Positions 34,203 to 43,463 are shown, counted from the stretch's first letter. The stretch: DNA of 64,000 nt from Arthrobacter sp. UM1 (GCF_020483305.1 NZ_JACWAB010000002.1:248001-312000), one strand, 5' to 3'. Notes: generated by a model from the letters alone, not told the origin. Numbers and translations are program-made.

Positions 34203-35462
34203 GTGCCGCTCGACCCGACCACCTCCGCACCCTCCGCCGGCCGCACCGAAGGCCGGCCGCTCAAGATCCTCATCGCCGCGGAGACCTACCCTCCGAACAT
34301 CAACGGGGCGGCGCAGTTCTGCTACCGCCTCGCCAAGGGGATGACGGCGCGGGGGCACGAGGTCCGGGTCGTCACTCCGCGGGCTTCGTCCGGCCCGCCC
34401 ACCATCGAGCACCGCCCGGAGGCCTCGGTCTACAGCGTTCGCTCGCACGCCGCGGTCACCTTCCCGGACTTCCGGATCAGCATGTGGTGGGACGCCAAGC
34501 GCGGCGTCGAGGCGCTTCTGGACGAGTTCCAGCCGGACGTGGTGCACTCTCAGTCCCAGTACTTCGTCTGCGAGATGGCGGTGCGCGAGGCGCGCAAGCG
34601 CGGCATCCGCGTGGTGACCACCAATCACACGATGCCGGAGAACCTCTACCCGCACTTCCCGTTCCCGCAGTGGCTCAAGGAGGTCAGCGGGTGGATCCTC
34701 TGGCGCCACGCGCAGTGGATCCTCGGCAAGGCGGACGTCCTCACCGTGCCCACGCCGCTTGCGGCCGAGACGCACGAGCGCCTCACGGCCCTGCGCGGAA
34801 TCCTCCCCGTGTCCAACGGGATCGAGACGGCCGACTACGCCGCCAGGCCAGGGGACGCCGCCCCGCACACCGGACCGCGCGAGGTGCTCTTCACGGGCCG
34901 TCTCGCGGGGGAGAAGAACATCGACCAGCTCATCGCGGCCTTCGAGGCCCTCGAGCACCAGGACTGCCGCCTCGTCATCGCCGGAACGGGCGAGCTTGAA
35001 GAGCAGCTCCACGCCCGTGCCGCGGAGTCTCCGGCCGCAGACCGGATCGAGTTCCTCGGCTACGTCTCGGAGGAGGAGCTGCGCAAGGCGTACCGCCGTG
35101 CCGCCGTCTTCGTCATGCCCGGCACAGCCGAGCTGCAGTCCCTGGCGACGCTCGAGGCCATGAGCGCCTCGACGCCGATCCTCGCCGCCAACGCCATGGC
35201 CCTCCCGCACCTTGTGGACGAGGGGCGCAACGGCCATCTCTTCGAGCCGGGCAGCGCAGAGGACCTGCGGGTCAAGCTGGACGGCCTGCTCGCTCTCTCG
35301 GACGAGGAGCTGGACGTCATGGGCGCACGGAGCCTCGAGATGGCCGGGGAGCACGCGCTCAAGGCCACGCTGGACACCTTCGAGGCGCTGTACCGAGGCG
35401 CTGAGGTGGCCGTGGACGGCACCGGCTTCGCGAGCCTGCGCTCCGCTCCATCCGGGGAGTGA
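34203..35462 (+). CDS. GT4-family glycosyltransferase
   Basis: 419 residues, GT-B fold. The N-terminal domain begins KILIAAETYPPNINGAAQFCYRLAKGM; NHTMPENLYPH and HAQWILGKADVLTVPT follow. The donor-binding C-terminal half has LFTGRLAGEKNIDQLI, EFLGYVSEEEL and the E-x7-E motif region PGTAELQSLATLEAMS. It resembles actinobacterial mannosyl/glucosyltransferases (PimB/MgtA-like), so GDP-mannose or UDP-glucose is a likely donor; the acceptor is unknown. The GTG at 34203 has GAAGGA six nt upstream and is preferred over the GTG at 34185 overlapping the preceding stop. Confidence 0.88.
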   Translation: MPLDPTTSAPSAGRTEGRPLKILIAAETYPPNINGAAQFCYRLAKGMTARGHEVRVVTPRASSGPPTIEHRPEASVYSVRSHAAVTFPDFRISMWWDAKRGVEALLDEFQPDVVHSQSQYFVCEMAVREARKRGIRVVTTNHTMPENLYPHFPFPQWLKEVSGWILWRHAQWILGKADVLTVPTPLAAETHERLTALRGILPVSNGIETADYAARPGDAAPHTGPREVLFTGRLAGEKNIDQLIAAFEALEHQDCRLVIAGTGELEEQLHARAAESPAADRIEFLGYVSEEELRKAYRRAAVFVMPGTAELQSLATLEAMSASTPILAANAMALPHLVDEGRNGHLFEPGSAEDLRVKLDGLLALSDEELDVMGARSLEMAGEHALKATLDTFEALYRGAEVAVDGTGFASLRSAPSGE

Positions 35463-35568
35463 CCGGCGGGCCGCGGCCTGAGGACGGCGGCCTGTGGGCC
35501 GGGTTTGAGGGCTGCGACAAGAGCGCGTACGCCGGAATCAACACCATGGCCGTGCCCGCCGATCCATC

Positions 35569-35610
35569 GTTTATCCACCTTTTATTCGGTGATATTTGGA
35601 CGATATAGAC
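35569..35610. other. AT-rich patch in the GT4-acd intergenic region
   Basis: About 40 bp of unusually AT-rich DNA containing TTATCCACC (35571-35579), one base from a DnaA box, and a TGATATTTGGACGATATAG run. It lies 3' of tRNA(CAU) on the minus strand and after a + strand gene, so it is not in an obvious promoter position. A small GGATGC/GCATCC hairpin follows at about 35626-35641. The rest of 35463-35985 holds the tRNA and the acd promoter. Confidence 0.4.
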
Positions 35611-35661
35611 ACCCGGCGGGGGAGCGGATGCCGCTGCATCCCCGGAAACTCGCGGATTCTG

Positions 35662-35735
35662 TAGGGCGTGCGGGGCTTGAACCCGCGACCAAGGGATTAT
35701 GAGTCCCCTGCTCTGACCAACTGAGCTAACGCCCC
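35662..35735 (-). tRNA. tRNA with CAU anticodon, probably tRNA-Ile2
   Basis: 74 nt on the minus strand: acceptor GGGGCGT/ACGCCCT (first pair G-U), discriminator A, D-arm TAGCTCAGTTGGTCAGAGCA, anticodon arm GGGGACTCATAATCCCT with anticodon CAT, and T-arm GCGGGTTCAAGCCCCGC. The body (GAGCA, CTTGGTCGC, GTTCAAG) is closer to E. coli tRNA-Ile2, whose C34 is changed to lysidine, than to elongator tRNA-Met. CCA is not encoded. Confidence 0.9.
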
Positions 35736-35920
35736 CTCGGCCCGTTTGTCAGCGGATCATGTCAGCGGATCAGCGTGACGTCCGGGCCTCCGCCCCATCC
35801 TAGCGGGGAGCCTGCGTCCGCGGCCGGACTCTGCCTGTCTCTGGATCATCTCTCCGAGTTCTCTCTCCGGCTCTGTGGCTCTGGCCGTTCTGTGCTGAGA
35901 CCTCCTTCCGTACCGGGCGG

Positions 35921-35926
35921 TAGTAT
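35921..35926 (+). promoter_or_regulatory. -10 box TAGTAT upstream of the acyl-CoA dehydrogenase
   Basis: TAGTAT lies 60 nt before the ATG at 35986, giving a leader of about 50 nt. A weak TTCTGTG element precedes it. Confidence 0.4.
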
Positions 35927-35985
35927 CGTGGCAACCGTGTTCCGGCTCACATCTGTGAGGGCCGACCTCTGACGAAAGGCATGCC

Positions 35986-37170
35986 ATGACCTCTCTTGAC
36001 GCTTCCGCCCTCCCGTACGCGGACGGCGACTTCTACGCGTTCGAGAACCTGCTCCAGGGCGAGGAGCGGGACGAGCTCCTGCGCATCCGGGCCTGGCTCG
36101 AGGAGAACGTGCGGCCCGTGGCCGTGCAGCACTGGGTGGACGCGACGTTCCCGCATGAGCTGGTGCAGAAGGTCGCGGAGCTCGACGTCATCTCCTCGGT
36201 GCGCCGCAAGGGCCGCTCGAACCTCTTCGCGGGCCTCGTCCATGCGGAGTTCACCCGAGTGGACGCCTCCTTCGCCACGTTCATGGGCGTGCACGACGGC
36301 CTCTTCACCGGCACCATCGAGGCCCTCGCGTCCGAGGAGCAGAAGGCCGAGTGGCTGCCGGACATCTACTCCTTCCGGAAGATCGGCGCGTTCGGCCTCA
36401 CCGAGCCGGAGGACGGCTCGGATGTGGCCGGCGGCATCACGACGACGGCGCGCCGCGACGGCGACGACTGGGTCATCAACGGCGCCAAGCGCTGGATCGG
36501 CAACGCCACGTGGAGCGATTGGGTGGTGGTCTTCGCCAAGGACGAGGCCGACGGCCAGGTCAAGGCCTTCCTCGTGGACACCGCCGCCGATGGCTACTCG
36601 GCGGAGAAGATCGAGAACAAGATCTCGCTGAGGACCGTGCAGAACGCCCACATCACCCTCAAGGACGTGCGGGTGCCGGAGTCTCGCCGCCTGGCGCACT
36701 GCAACTCCTTCAAGGACGTCAACAAGGTCCTCAAGGTCACGCGGCTCGCCGTCGCCTGGCAGGCCGTGGGCGTCCAGAAGGCCGCCTTCGACCTCGCGCG
36801 CGCCTACGCCGTGGAGCGGAAGCAGTTCGGCCGTCCGATCGCCTCCTTCCAGATGATCCAGGAGCAGCTCGTGGAGATGCTCGGCAACGTCACGGCCTCG
36901 ACCGCGATGATGGTCCGCCTCTCGCAGCTCGAGGACGCCGGCGAGGCCAAGGACGAGCAGTCCGCTCTGGCCAAGGCCTACGCCACGGCGAGGATGAGGG
37001 AGACCGTGGCCAACGGGCGCTCGATCTTCGGCGGCAACGGGATCGTGGCGGACTACGAGATCGCCAAGGTCTTCGCGGACGCCGAGTCCATCTACACCTT
37101 CGAGGGCACCCACGAGGTGAACACGCTCGTGGCCGGCCGCGCGGTCACCGGCATCTCCGCCATCGTCTGA
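35986..37170 (+). CDS. Acyl-CoA dehydrogenase (glutaryl-CoA dehydrogenase-like)
   Basis: 394 residues, a complete FAD acyl-CoA dehydrogenase. The N-terminal helical domain is followed by the beta domain with FGLTEPEDGSDVAGG (FAD and substrate binding) and VINGAKRWIGNATWSDW. The C-terminal domain holds RKQFGRPIASFQMIQ, NGRSIFGGNGI and the catalytic Glu in IYTFEGTHEVN. The position of this Glu and the GNA/TWSDW loop match glutaryl-CoA dehydrogenases, which act in lysine and tryptophan breakdown. No gene of that pathway adjoins, so the substrate is inferred. GAAAGG precedes the ATG. Confidence 0.88.
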   Translation: MTSLDASALPYADGDFYAFENLLQGEERDELLRIRAWLEENVRPVAVQHWVDATFPHELVQKVAELDVISSVRRKGRSNLFAGLVHAEFTRVDASFATFMGVHDGLFTGTIEALASEEQKAEWLPDIYSFRKIGAFGLTEPEDGSDVAGGITTTARRDGDDWVINGAKRWIGNATWSDWVVVFAKDEADGQVKAFLVDTAADGYSAEKIENKISLRTVQNAHITLKDVRVPESRRLAHCNSFKDVNKVLKVTRLAVAWQAVGVQKAAFDLARAYAVERKQFGRPIASFQMIQEQLVEMLGNVTASTAMMVRLSQLEDAGEAKDEQSALAKAYATARMRETVANGRSIFGGNGIVADYEIAKVFADAESIYTFEGTHEVNTLVAGRAVTGISAIV

Positions 37171-37191
37171 CCGGCTGGGGCCGAAGACGCC

Positions 37192-37743
37192 TCAGCCGAG
37201 CGGCAGAAGCACGGAGGGGCGACTGTCCAGCCCGAGGAAGGCCAGCGGGTCCGCATAGGCGCCCTCGACCCGCACGCCCCAGTGCAGATAGCCCTCCGCG
37301 CAGTGGGTGGCGCCCGCGACCGTTCCGAGCTCCTGTCCGCGCTCCACGTGCTCTCCGCGCGGGAGCCCGGTGCTGACGGGCTCGAAAGAGGACCGGACGC
37401 CCTCTCCGTGGTCCACCACGATCACGCCCCGCCCGGCCACCGTCCCGGCGAAGGCGACGGTGCCCGGAGCGGGGGAGAGGACCGCCGTCCCTTGGGCGGC
37501 CGCGAGGTCCGCGCCGCGGTGGCCGCTGAGCCACCGCTGAGGCGGCGGGCGGAACGGACGGAGGACCCTCGGGCGGGGAGAGAGCGGCCAGGTCCAACGG
37601 CTCTCCTCGGCTCGCGGACTCGGGCTCCTCTCGCCTGCCTGGGCCGGCGGGCCCTCCAACGGCCTCCCCGGGAGCGCGGCGAGCGGCAGGCCCGCCACGG
37701 TGAGCAGGAGAGCGTGGAGGAGCAGTGCGCGGAACAGGTTCAT
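37192..37743 (-). CDS. Secreted M23-family peptidase
   Basis: 183 residues. A signal peptide (MNLFRALLLHALLLTVAGL) is followed by a Pro/Arg-rich spacer and an M23 domain (about 55-175). Zinc ligands are H75 and D79 in GHRGADLAA and H154 in LHWGVRV. The first His of the usual HxH motif is Tyr152, as in the CLHWG-type subgroup of actinobacteria, so activity on peptidoglycan peptides is likely but not certain. The start at 37743 gives the best signal peptide. It is convergent with acd, 21 bp away, and upstream of rpsB on the opposite strand. Confidence 0.85.
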   Translation of the reverse strand: MNLFRALLLHALLLTVAGLPLAALPGRPLEGPPAQAGERSPSPRAEESRWTWPLSPRPRVLRPFRPPPQRWLSGHRGADLAAAQGTAVLSPAPGTVAFAGTVAGRGVIVVDHGEGVRSSFEPVSTGLPRGEHVERGQELGTVAGATHCAEGYLHWGVRVEGAYADPLAFLGLDSRPSVLLPLG

Positions 37744-37848
37744 GGCTTCGATTCTGTGCCGGAGAGGCCGGGGCATGTGCCCGCTTCCGTCCGAATGTGG
37801 ACAACGTTCTGGGGCGGGCTGCCGCGCCCCTAGGCGCCCCGCGCCGTG

Positions 37849-37854
37849 TATGAT
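37849..37854 (+). promoter_or_regulatory. -10 box TATGAT of the rpsB-tsf operon
   Basis: The best -10 element in the region between the M23 gene and rpsB. Transcription from about 37861 would give a leader of about 230 nt. No good -35 is seen, as is common in actinobacteria. Confidence 0.5.
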
Positions 37855-37860
37855 GGTGCC

Positions 37861-38091
37861 TGCAGTGTGCCTTGTGCGCGCTGACTTCGCGTGGTGCTGC
37901 TTTTCACCTCTCTGATTCCCTGCAGGCTTCGGTCCGGCTGACGCCGGTGTGCCGGCAGGGCGCCTGACAGGCGGCGCGCCACCAGGGCCTCCCTCGCCGA
38001 GGGCGGCATGAACCGAGAAGAACTATGGACAAGGGCCCGCATGCCCCTCTACAGGCGCGGGGTCCTACCCTTGTCCGGAAGGAGTGACGAC
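37861..38091 (+). promoter_or_regulatory. Long rpsB leader
   Basis: About 230 nt without a convincing gene. It contains GCCGGTGTGCCGGC, CGCCTGACAGGCG and CCTCGCCGAGG, each able to form a hairpin, then the GGAAGGAG Shine-Dalgarno of rpsB. Ribosomal-protein operons are often autoregulated through such leaders, and S2 leaders are known in other bacteria; whether this one binds S2 is unknown. A short reading frame at 38008 continues in frame into rpsB but lacks S2 similarity. Confidence 0.4.
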
Positions 38092-38907
38092 ATGCCCGTC
38101 GTTACCATGCGTCAGATGCTCGACTCCGGCGTCCACTTCGGACACCAGACCCGCCGGTGGAACCCGAAGATGAAGCGCTTCATCTTCACCGAGCGCAACG
38201 GCATCTACATCATCGACCTCCAGCAGTCGCTGTCCTACGTCGACCGCGCGTACGACTTCGTCAAGCAGACCGTCGCGCACGGCGGCACGATCCTCTTCGT
38301 GGGCACCAAGAAGCAGGCCCAGGAGGCCATCGCGGAGCAGGCCAACCGCGTCGGCCAGCCGTACGTGAACCACCGCTGGCTCGGCGGCATGCTCACCAAC
38401 TTCCAGACGGTCTCCAAGCGCGTTGCCCGCATGAAGGAGCTCGAGGAGATCGACTTCGAGGACGTCGCCGGCTCCGGCCACACGAAGAAGGAGCTCCTCC
38501 TCCTCAAGCGCGAGCTCACCAAGCTCCAGTCGAACCTCGGCGGCATCCGCAACCTCTCCAAGTCCCCCTCCGCCATCTGGGTTGTGGACACCAAGAAGGA
38601 GCACCTCGCGGTCGACGAGGCCAAGAAGCTCGGCATCCCGGTGGTCGCCATCCTCGACACGAACTGCGACCCGGACGAGGTCTCCTACCCGATCCCGGGC
38701 AACGACGACTCGATCCGCTCCGTCAACCTCCTCACGCGCGTCATCGCCGACGCCGTCGCGGACGGCCTCATGGCCCGCAACGGCGGCTCGAAGGACGCCG
38801 CCGAGGAGCCCATGGCCGAGTGGGAGCGCGAGCTCCTCGAGCAGGGCCAGTCGGAGAAGTCCGAGACCGCCGAGGCCCCGGCCGCGGCTGCCGACGACGC
38901 CAAGTAA
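38092..38907 (+). CDS. rpsB: 30S ribosomal protein S2
   Basis: 271 residues. S2 joins the 30S subunit late and is needed for S1 binding. Family motifs: [54 protein letters not shown], and the [18 protein letters not shown] loop. The final ~35 residues are an acidic Ala/Glu-rich tail. The ATG at 38092 has a strong GGAAGGAG upstream. It forms an operon with tsf, 41 bp later, the order found in most bacteria. Confidence 0.98.
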   Translation: MPVVTMRQMLDSGVHFGHQTRRWNPKMKRFIFTERNGIYIIDLQQSLSYVDRAYDFVKQTVAHGGTILFVGTKKQAQEAIAEQANRVGQPYVNHRWLGGMLTNFQTVSKRVARMKELEEIDFEDVAGSGHTKKELLLLKRELTKLQSNLGGIRNLSKSPSAIWVVDTKKEHLAVDEAKKLGIPVVAILDTNCDPDEVSYPIPGNDDSIRSVNLLTRVIADAVADGLMARNGGSKDAAEEPMAEWERELLEQGQSEKSETAEAPAAAADDAK

Positions 38908-38948
38908 GCCCACCTTCTCCACGATCACCAGAGACAAGAAGGGTTCTG

Positions 38949-39785
<837 letters not shown>

Positions 39786-39791
39786 CCCCGT

Positions 39792-39866
39792 CGGCGGGCT
39801 CGGCGCACGCTGAGCCCGCCGATCAGGTGTGATCGAGGCCGGCCGCCCTTCGGGGTGGCCGGCCTC
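39792..39866 (+). terminator. Tandem hairpins after tsf
   Basis: First hairpin: a 10-bp stem 39792-39801 with 39812-39821. Second: a 14-bp stem 39835-39848 with 39853-39866 (one G-U) and a TTCG tetraloop, followed by TTCTGTCC. The second is a convincing intrinsic terminator. Confidence 0.9.
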
Positions 39867-39876
39867 TTCTGTCCGC

Positions 39877-39882
39877 TAGAGT
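39877..39882 (+). promoter_or_regulatory. -10 box TAGAGT of the pyrH operon
   Basis: TAGAGT directly follows the tsf terminator and lies 82 nt before the pyrH start, giving a leader of about 75 nt. Confidence 0.45.
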
Positions 39883-39964
39883 TGTGACACGGCACCGAAT
39901 TCCAGGGCGCTGCTCTCGAGCACGTCGCGTTGAGCGCCGCCCGCTGACTTGAGGAGAACGTTCC

Positions 39965-40690
39965 GTGGTGAATCCCCAGACGACCAAGCACCGCCGCCGA
40001 GTGCTGCTGAAGCTCTCCGGCGAGGTCTTCGGAGCAGGGAAGCTGGGTGTGGACACGGCCACGATCCGCGGGATCGCGGAGCAGATCGCGCGCACGGTCG
40101 GCGAGGTCGAGGTCGCCGTCGTCGTCGGCGGCGGAAACTTCTTCCGGGGCGCCGAGCTCAGCCAGAACGGCATGGACCGCTCCCGCGCGGACTACATGGG
40201 CATGCTGGGCACCGTCATGAACTGCCTGGCCCTCCAGGACTTCCTCGAGCAGGCGGGCGTGGACACGCGCGTGCAGTCGGCCATCACGATGGGACAGGTG
40301 GCGGAGGCCTACATTCCCCGCCGCGCGATCCGGCACCTGGAGAAGGGCCGCGTGGTCATCTTCGGCGCGGGCGCCGGACTCCCGTACTTCTCCACGGACA
40401 CCGTGGCCGCGCAGCGCGCCCTCGAGGTGCACGCGGACGAGGTCCTCATGGCCAAGAGCGGCGTGGACGGCGTCTACACGGCGGACCCGCACAAGGACGC
40501 GAACGCCGAGCGCCTGGACCACCTGACCTACAGCGAGGCGTTCCAGCGGGACATCCGCGTCATGGACCAGACCGCCTTCGCCCTGTGCAAGGACAACGCC
40601 CTCGCCATGCGCGTCTTCGGCATGGAGGGGGAGGGGAACGTCACCAAGGCGATCCTCGGCGAGAACATCGGAACCTCCGTCACGGCCTGA
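39965..40690 (+). CDS. pyrH: Uridylate kinase
   Basis: 241 residues, amino acid kinase fold. It phosphorylates UMP to UDP. Motifs: [11 protein letters not shown] at the start, [11 protein letters not shown] for nucleotide binding, [17 protein letters not shown], and the metal/phosphate loop [14 protein letters not shown]. Two successive GTG codons (39965, 39968) are possible starts; GAGGAGA lies 8 nt before the first. It precedes frr by 72 bp, and the usual order pyrH-frr-cdsA is kept. Confidence 0.97.
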   Translation: MVNPQTTKHRRRVLLKLSGEVFGAGKLGVDTATIRGIAEQIARTVGEVEVAVVVGGGNFFRGAELSQNGMDRSRADYMGMLGTVMNCLALQDFLEQAGVDTRVQSAITMGQVAEAYIPRRAIRHLEKGRVVIFGAGAGLPYFSTDTVAAQRALEVHADEVLMAKSGVDGVYTADPHKDANAERLDHLTYSEAFQRDIRVMDQTAFALCKDNALAMRVFGMEGEGNVTKAILGENIGTSVTA

Positions 40691-40762
40691 CGGCCTCCAC
40701 CCGAACCACCTTCGCCGCCCGCAGCGCGGACGGCTCCGAGCATTCCAGTTGAGGAGAGCACC

Positions 40763-41326
40763 ATGATCGCGGAAACCCTGAAGAACGCAGAAGAGATGAT
40801 GGACCGATCCATCGAGGCCGCCCGCGAGGACTTCGCGAGCGTCCGCACCGGCCGTGCCAACCCGGGCCTCTACAGCAAGGTCCTCGTGGACTACTACGGC
40901 GCGCCGACGCCGCTGCAGCAGCTCGCGCAGTTCGCCACCCCGGACGCCCGGACCCTGCTCATCACGCCGTTCGACGTCTCGGCGCTGCGCTCCATCGAGA
41001 AGGCCCTCTCCGACTCGGAGATCGGCGCCAACCCGTCCAATGACGGCAAGGTCATCCGCGTCGTCATGCCGGAGCTCACGGAGGAGCGCCGCAAGGAGTA
41101 CGTGAAGCTCGTCCGCGGCAAGGCGGAGGACGCCCGCGTCTCCGTGCGCAACGCGCGCCGCAAGGCCAAGGAGGCCGTGGACAAGATGGTCAAGGACAAG
41201 GACTCCGAGGTGTCCGAGGACGAGGGCGCCCGCGCGGAGAAGGAGCTGGACGCCAAGACCAAGCTCCACATCGAGAAGATCGACGAGATGCTGAAGTCCA
41301 AGGAGTCCGAGCTCCTCTCCGTCTGA
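40763..41326 (+). CDS. frr: Ribosome recycling factor
   Basis: 187 residues. With EF-G it splits post-termination ribosomes. The three-helix bundle is recognisable from FASVRTGRANPGLYSKV, YYGAPTPLQQLAQFATPD, SDSEIGANPSNDGKVIRV and LTEERRKEYVKL. GAGGAG precedes the ATG. Full length, no anomaly. Confidence 0.98.
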   Translation: MIAETLKNAEEMMDRSIEAAREDFASVRTGRANPGLYSKVLVDYYGAPTPLQQLAQFATPDARTLLITPFDVSALRSIEKALSDSEIGANPSNDGKVIRVVMPELTEERRKEYVKLVRGKAEDARVSVRNARRKAKEAVDKMVKDKDSEVSEDEGARAEKELDAKTKLHIEKIDEMLKSKESELLSV

Positions 41327-41386
41327 CCGGCTGAGGCCGGCCGGACACCGCCCACCGTCCATCTTCACGAGGGAGCGCCCGCCAGC

Positions 41387-42238
41387 ATGACCGCTGTCCA
41401 CGTCCCCGCGCCGGCGCCGAAGAACTCGCGCGCGGGCCGAGACCTGCCGGCCGCGATCAGCGTCGGCGTCGGCCTCGGCGCAGTCGTGCTCGTCGGCGTC
41501 GTCTGGTTCGAGCCGCTCTTCGTGGCCACGTGCACGGCGTTCGCCGTCCTGGGCGTCTGGGAGGTGTGCCGGGCGCTGCGCCTCTCGAGGATCCGCGTCC
41601 CTCAGGCCCCGCTCTTCGCGGCGGCCGCGGTCATGCCCACCGCCGCATACCTGGGCGGCGAGCAGGTGCTCACGTTCGCGCTGGTGGTGACGGCGGTCGC
41701 CGTCGTCGTCTTCAGAGCCTTCGAGCCCGGCGAGGCGCCCTTCCGGGGCGTGCTCGCCGGGCTCTTCGTGCTCATGTGGGTGCCGTTCTTCATCTCGTTC
41801 GCGCTGCTGCTCGTGCACCTGCCGGAGGGGAAGTTCCGGCTGCTCGTCCTGCTCATCCTCGTGGTCTCGAACGACACGTTCGGCTACATCTTCGGCGTGC
41901 TCTTCGGCAAGCACCCGATGGCGCCCACGGTGAGCCCCAAGAAGTCCTGGGAGGGCATGGCCGGCTCGGTGCTCGGCTCCGCCGTGGTCGGCATGGTCTG
42001 CGGCGTGGTGTTCCTCGGGGCGCCGTGGTGGTTCGGCGTCATTCTCGCGTTCGCCGTCGTCGTCGCCGCCACCGCCGGCGACCTGGCCGAGTCGATGGTC
42101 AAACGGGAGCTCGGCATCAAGGACATGTCGAGCATGCTGCCCGGGCACGGCGGCGTCATGGACCGGCTGGACTCGATGGTGTTCGGCGTGGTCGTGGCCT
42201 ACGCCGTCTCGCTCGTCTTCCTCCTGACGGCGGCGTGA
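41387..42238 (+). CDS. cdsA: Phosphatidate cytidylyltransferase
   Basis: 283 residues with about eight membrane segments. It makes CDP-diacylglycerol, the precursor of acidic and inositol phospholipids. The family signature is present: VSPKKSWEG, then near the C-terminus GDLAESMVKRELGIKDMSS and PGHGGVMDRLDS with the metal-binding acidic residues. The TGA overlaps the next gene's ATG (TGATG), so they are translationally coupled. Confidence 0.96.
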   Translation: MTAVHVPAPAPKNSRAGRDLPAAISVGVGLGAVVLVGVVWFEPLFVATCTAFAVLGVWEVCRALRLSRIRVPQAPLFAAAAVMPTAAYLGGEQVLTFALVVTAVAVVVFRAFEPGEAPFRGVLAGLFVLMWVPFFISFALLLVHLPEGKFRLLVLLILVVSNDTFGYIFGVLFGKHPMAPTVSPKKSWEGMAGSVLGSAVVGMVCGVVFLGAPWWFGVILAFAVVVAATAGDLAESMVKRELGIKDMSSMLPGHGGVMDRLDSMVFGVVVAYAVSLVFLLTAA

Positions 42239-42915
42239 TGGCAGAGCGGGCTGCAGCAGAGCAGGGCGCGGGAGGCGCCAGGCGGTTCACCCGTCCGTCC
42301 GCCAGGGCGTTCACCCGGCCGTCCGCGGGAGTGCAGCGCTCCGGAGCGGAGGCTCCCTTCCGCAGCGTTCCCGCCGACCGCCCCGGATACTCGCCGCGTG
42401 ACGTGGTCCGCTATGTCGCCGGGGAGGGCCCCGCCTGCTTCGCGGCGGTCCGCGGGGGATACGACCCCGCCGAAGTGGATGCGCTCGTCGACCGGCGCGA
42501 GGACCGCCTGGCCCTCGAGGACGCGCGCGCCCGTCGCGAGGAGATCGGGCCTCAGACTCACGACGACGAGCTGGCCGAGGACATCGGCGCCCTGCTTTCA
42601 CGGGCCAAGCGGGACCGGGGGAGCCGCTTCCGCCCGCCCTCGCGCCGCCGGGCGCAGGGATACCAGGCCGAGGCCGTGGACAGGCTCTGCGAGGAGATCC
42701 TGGCCTTCTTCGAGGACCCGGACGCCCCGGAGGCCCTCACCGCCTCCGAGGTCCGGCGCAGGGCGCTTCCGCAGGCCGAGGGGCGCGAGGCCGGCCTGCC
42801 GGGCTACGAGGAGTGCCAGGTGGACGCGTTCCTCGAGGACGCCGCACGGCTCATCGCCGTGACGGCGGGATGGGACAAGGAGAGGCCTAGGCGTCCTCGC
42901 CGAGCTCGAGGATGA
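42238..42915 (+). CDS. DivIVA-motif protein downstream of cdsA
   Basis: 225 residues. It contains three short repeats of the DivIVA-domain pattern: FAAVRGGYDPAEVDALVD (about 80-97), GYQAEAVDRLCEEILAFF (about 141-158) and GYEECQVDAFLEDAA (about 189-203), separated by Arg-rich loops; two similar FTRPSA words lie near the N-terminus. Such proteins are regularly coupled to cdsA in Micrococcales. The coiled coil of true DivIVA/Wag31 is lacking, so a scaffold role is uncertain. The start overlaps the cdsA stop; the last 29 bp overlap the convergent GNAT gene. Confidence 0.75.
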   Translation: MAERAAAEQGAGGARRFTRPSARAFTRPSAGVQRSGAEAPFRSVPADRPGYSPRDVVRYVAGEGPACFAAVRGGYDPAEVDALVDRREDRLALEDARARREEIGPQTHDDELAEDIGALLSRAKRDRGSRFRPPSRRRAQGYQAEAVDRLCEEILAFFEDPDAPEALTASEVRRRALPQAEGREAGLPGYEECQVDAFLEDAARLIAVTAGWDKERPRRPRRARG

Positions 42916-43372
42916 CCTCCCGGACCACTTCGCCGCGGGAGGTGGCGAAGGAGCGCTCCTCGCCCATCTCGGTGAAGCCCCGGCCGGTGAGGATGCGCAC
43001 GGCTGCCTCGTTGTCTGCCACGGCGCGGGCGCGCAGGGGGCGCTCCGGGAAGTCCTGGAGGAACTTCTCGACGGCGGCGGTGGTGATCCCGCGGCCCCAA
43101 AACTCCTTGCCGAGCCAGTAGCTGAGGCTGCGCACGTCGTCCTCGATGAAGCTGAGGATGTGGCCGGCCACGCTGCCGTCCACCTCGATGGTGCGGGCCA
43201 CGATCGAGTCCTCGTTGAGGATGTACTGCCAGTGCTGGTCGAAGACCCCGCGGTCGAAGGGATCCTTGGCGCCGAAGGCGGCCATGTGGTTCGCGTCCTG
43301 GTCCTGCTGGTGGACGAAGAAGCTGTCGAGGTCGGACGCCTCGACCGGACGCAAGCGAAGCGAGAAAGTCAT
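42887..43372 (-). CDS. GNAT-family N-acetyltransferase (RimJ/RimL-like)
   Basis: 161 residues, a single GNAT domain of the Acetyltransf_3 type: LRLRPVEASDLDSFFVHQQD at the start, GHILSFIEDDVRSLSYWLG, the CoA-binding WGRGITTAAVEKFL, and RAVADNEAAVRILTGRGFTEMG. It probably acetylates a protein N-terminus or a small amine. The ATG at 43372 is preceded by TAGTGT at 7 nt, matching a leaderless promoter. It is divergent from dxr, and its 3' end overlaps the DivIVA-motif gene. Confidence 0.88.
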   Translation of the reverse strand: MTFSLRLRPVEASDLDSFFVHQQDQDANHMAAFGAKDPFDRGVFDQHWQYILNEDSIVARTIEVDGSVAGHILSFIEDDVRSLSYWLGKEFWGRGITTAAVEKFLQDFPERPLRARAVADNEAAVRILTGRGFTEMGEERSFATSRGEVVREVILELGEDA

Positions 43373-43379
43373 GTAGACC

Positions 43380-43385
43380 ACACTA
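43380..43385 (-). promoter_or_regulatory. -10 box TAGTGT for the leaderless GNAT gene
   Basis: On the minus strand TAGTGT is followed by 7 nt and then the ATG at 43372. No Shine-Dalgarno is present. Confidence 0.45.
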
Positions 43386-43457
43386 GTCCACCCCTCGAGA
43401 CGCGGCTCACGTCCGCTTCCCCCGGCGCGCTCCTCGCGGGCGTCCAGGCTCATCCCG

Positions 43458-43463
43458 GATAAT
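43458..43463 (+). promoter_or_regulatory. -10 box GATAAT for leaderless dxr
   Basis: GATAAT, then 6 nt, then the GTG at 43470. With the GNAT box 73 bp away this makes a pair of divergent promoters, both apparently leaderless. Confidence 0.5.

Noticed and set aside
35571-35579. Replication origin
   Set aside because: A single near-DnaA box without dnaA, dnaN or a cluster of boxes is not an origin.
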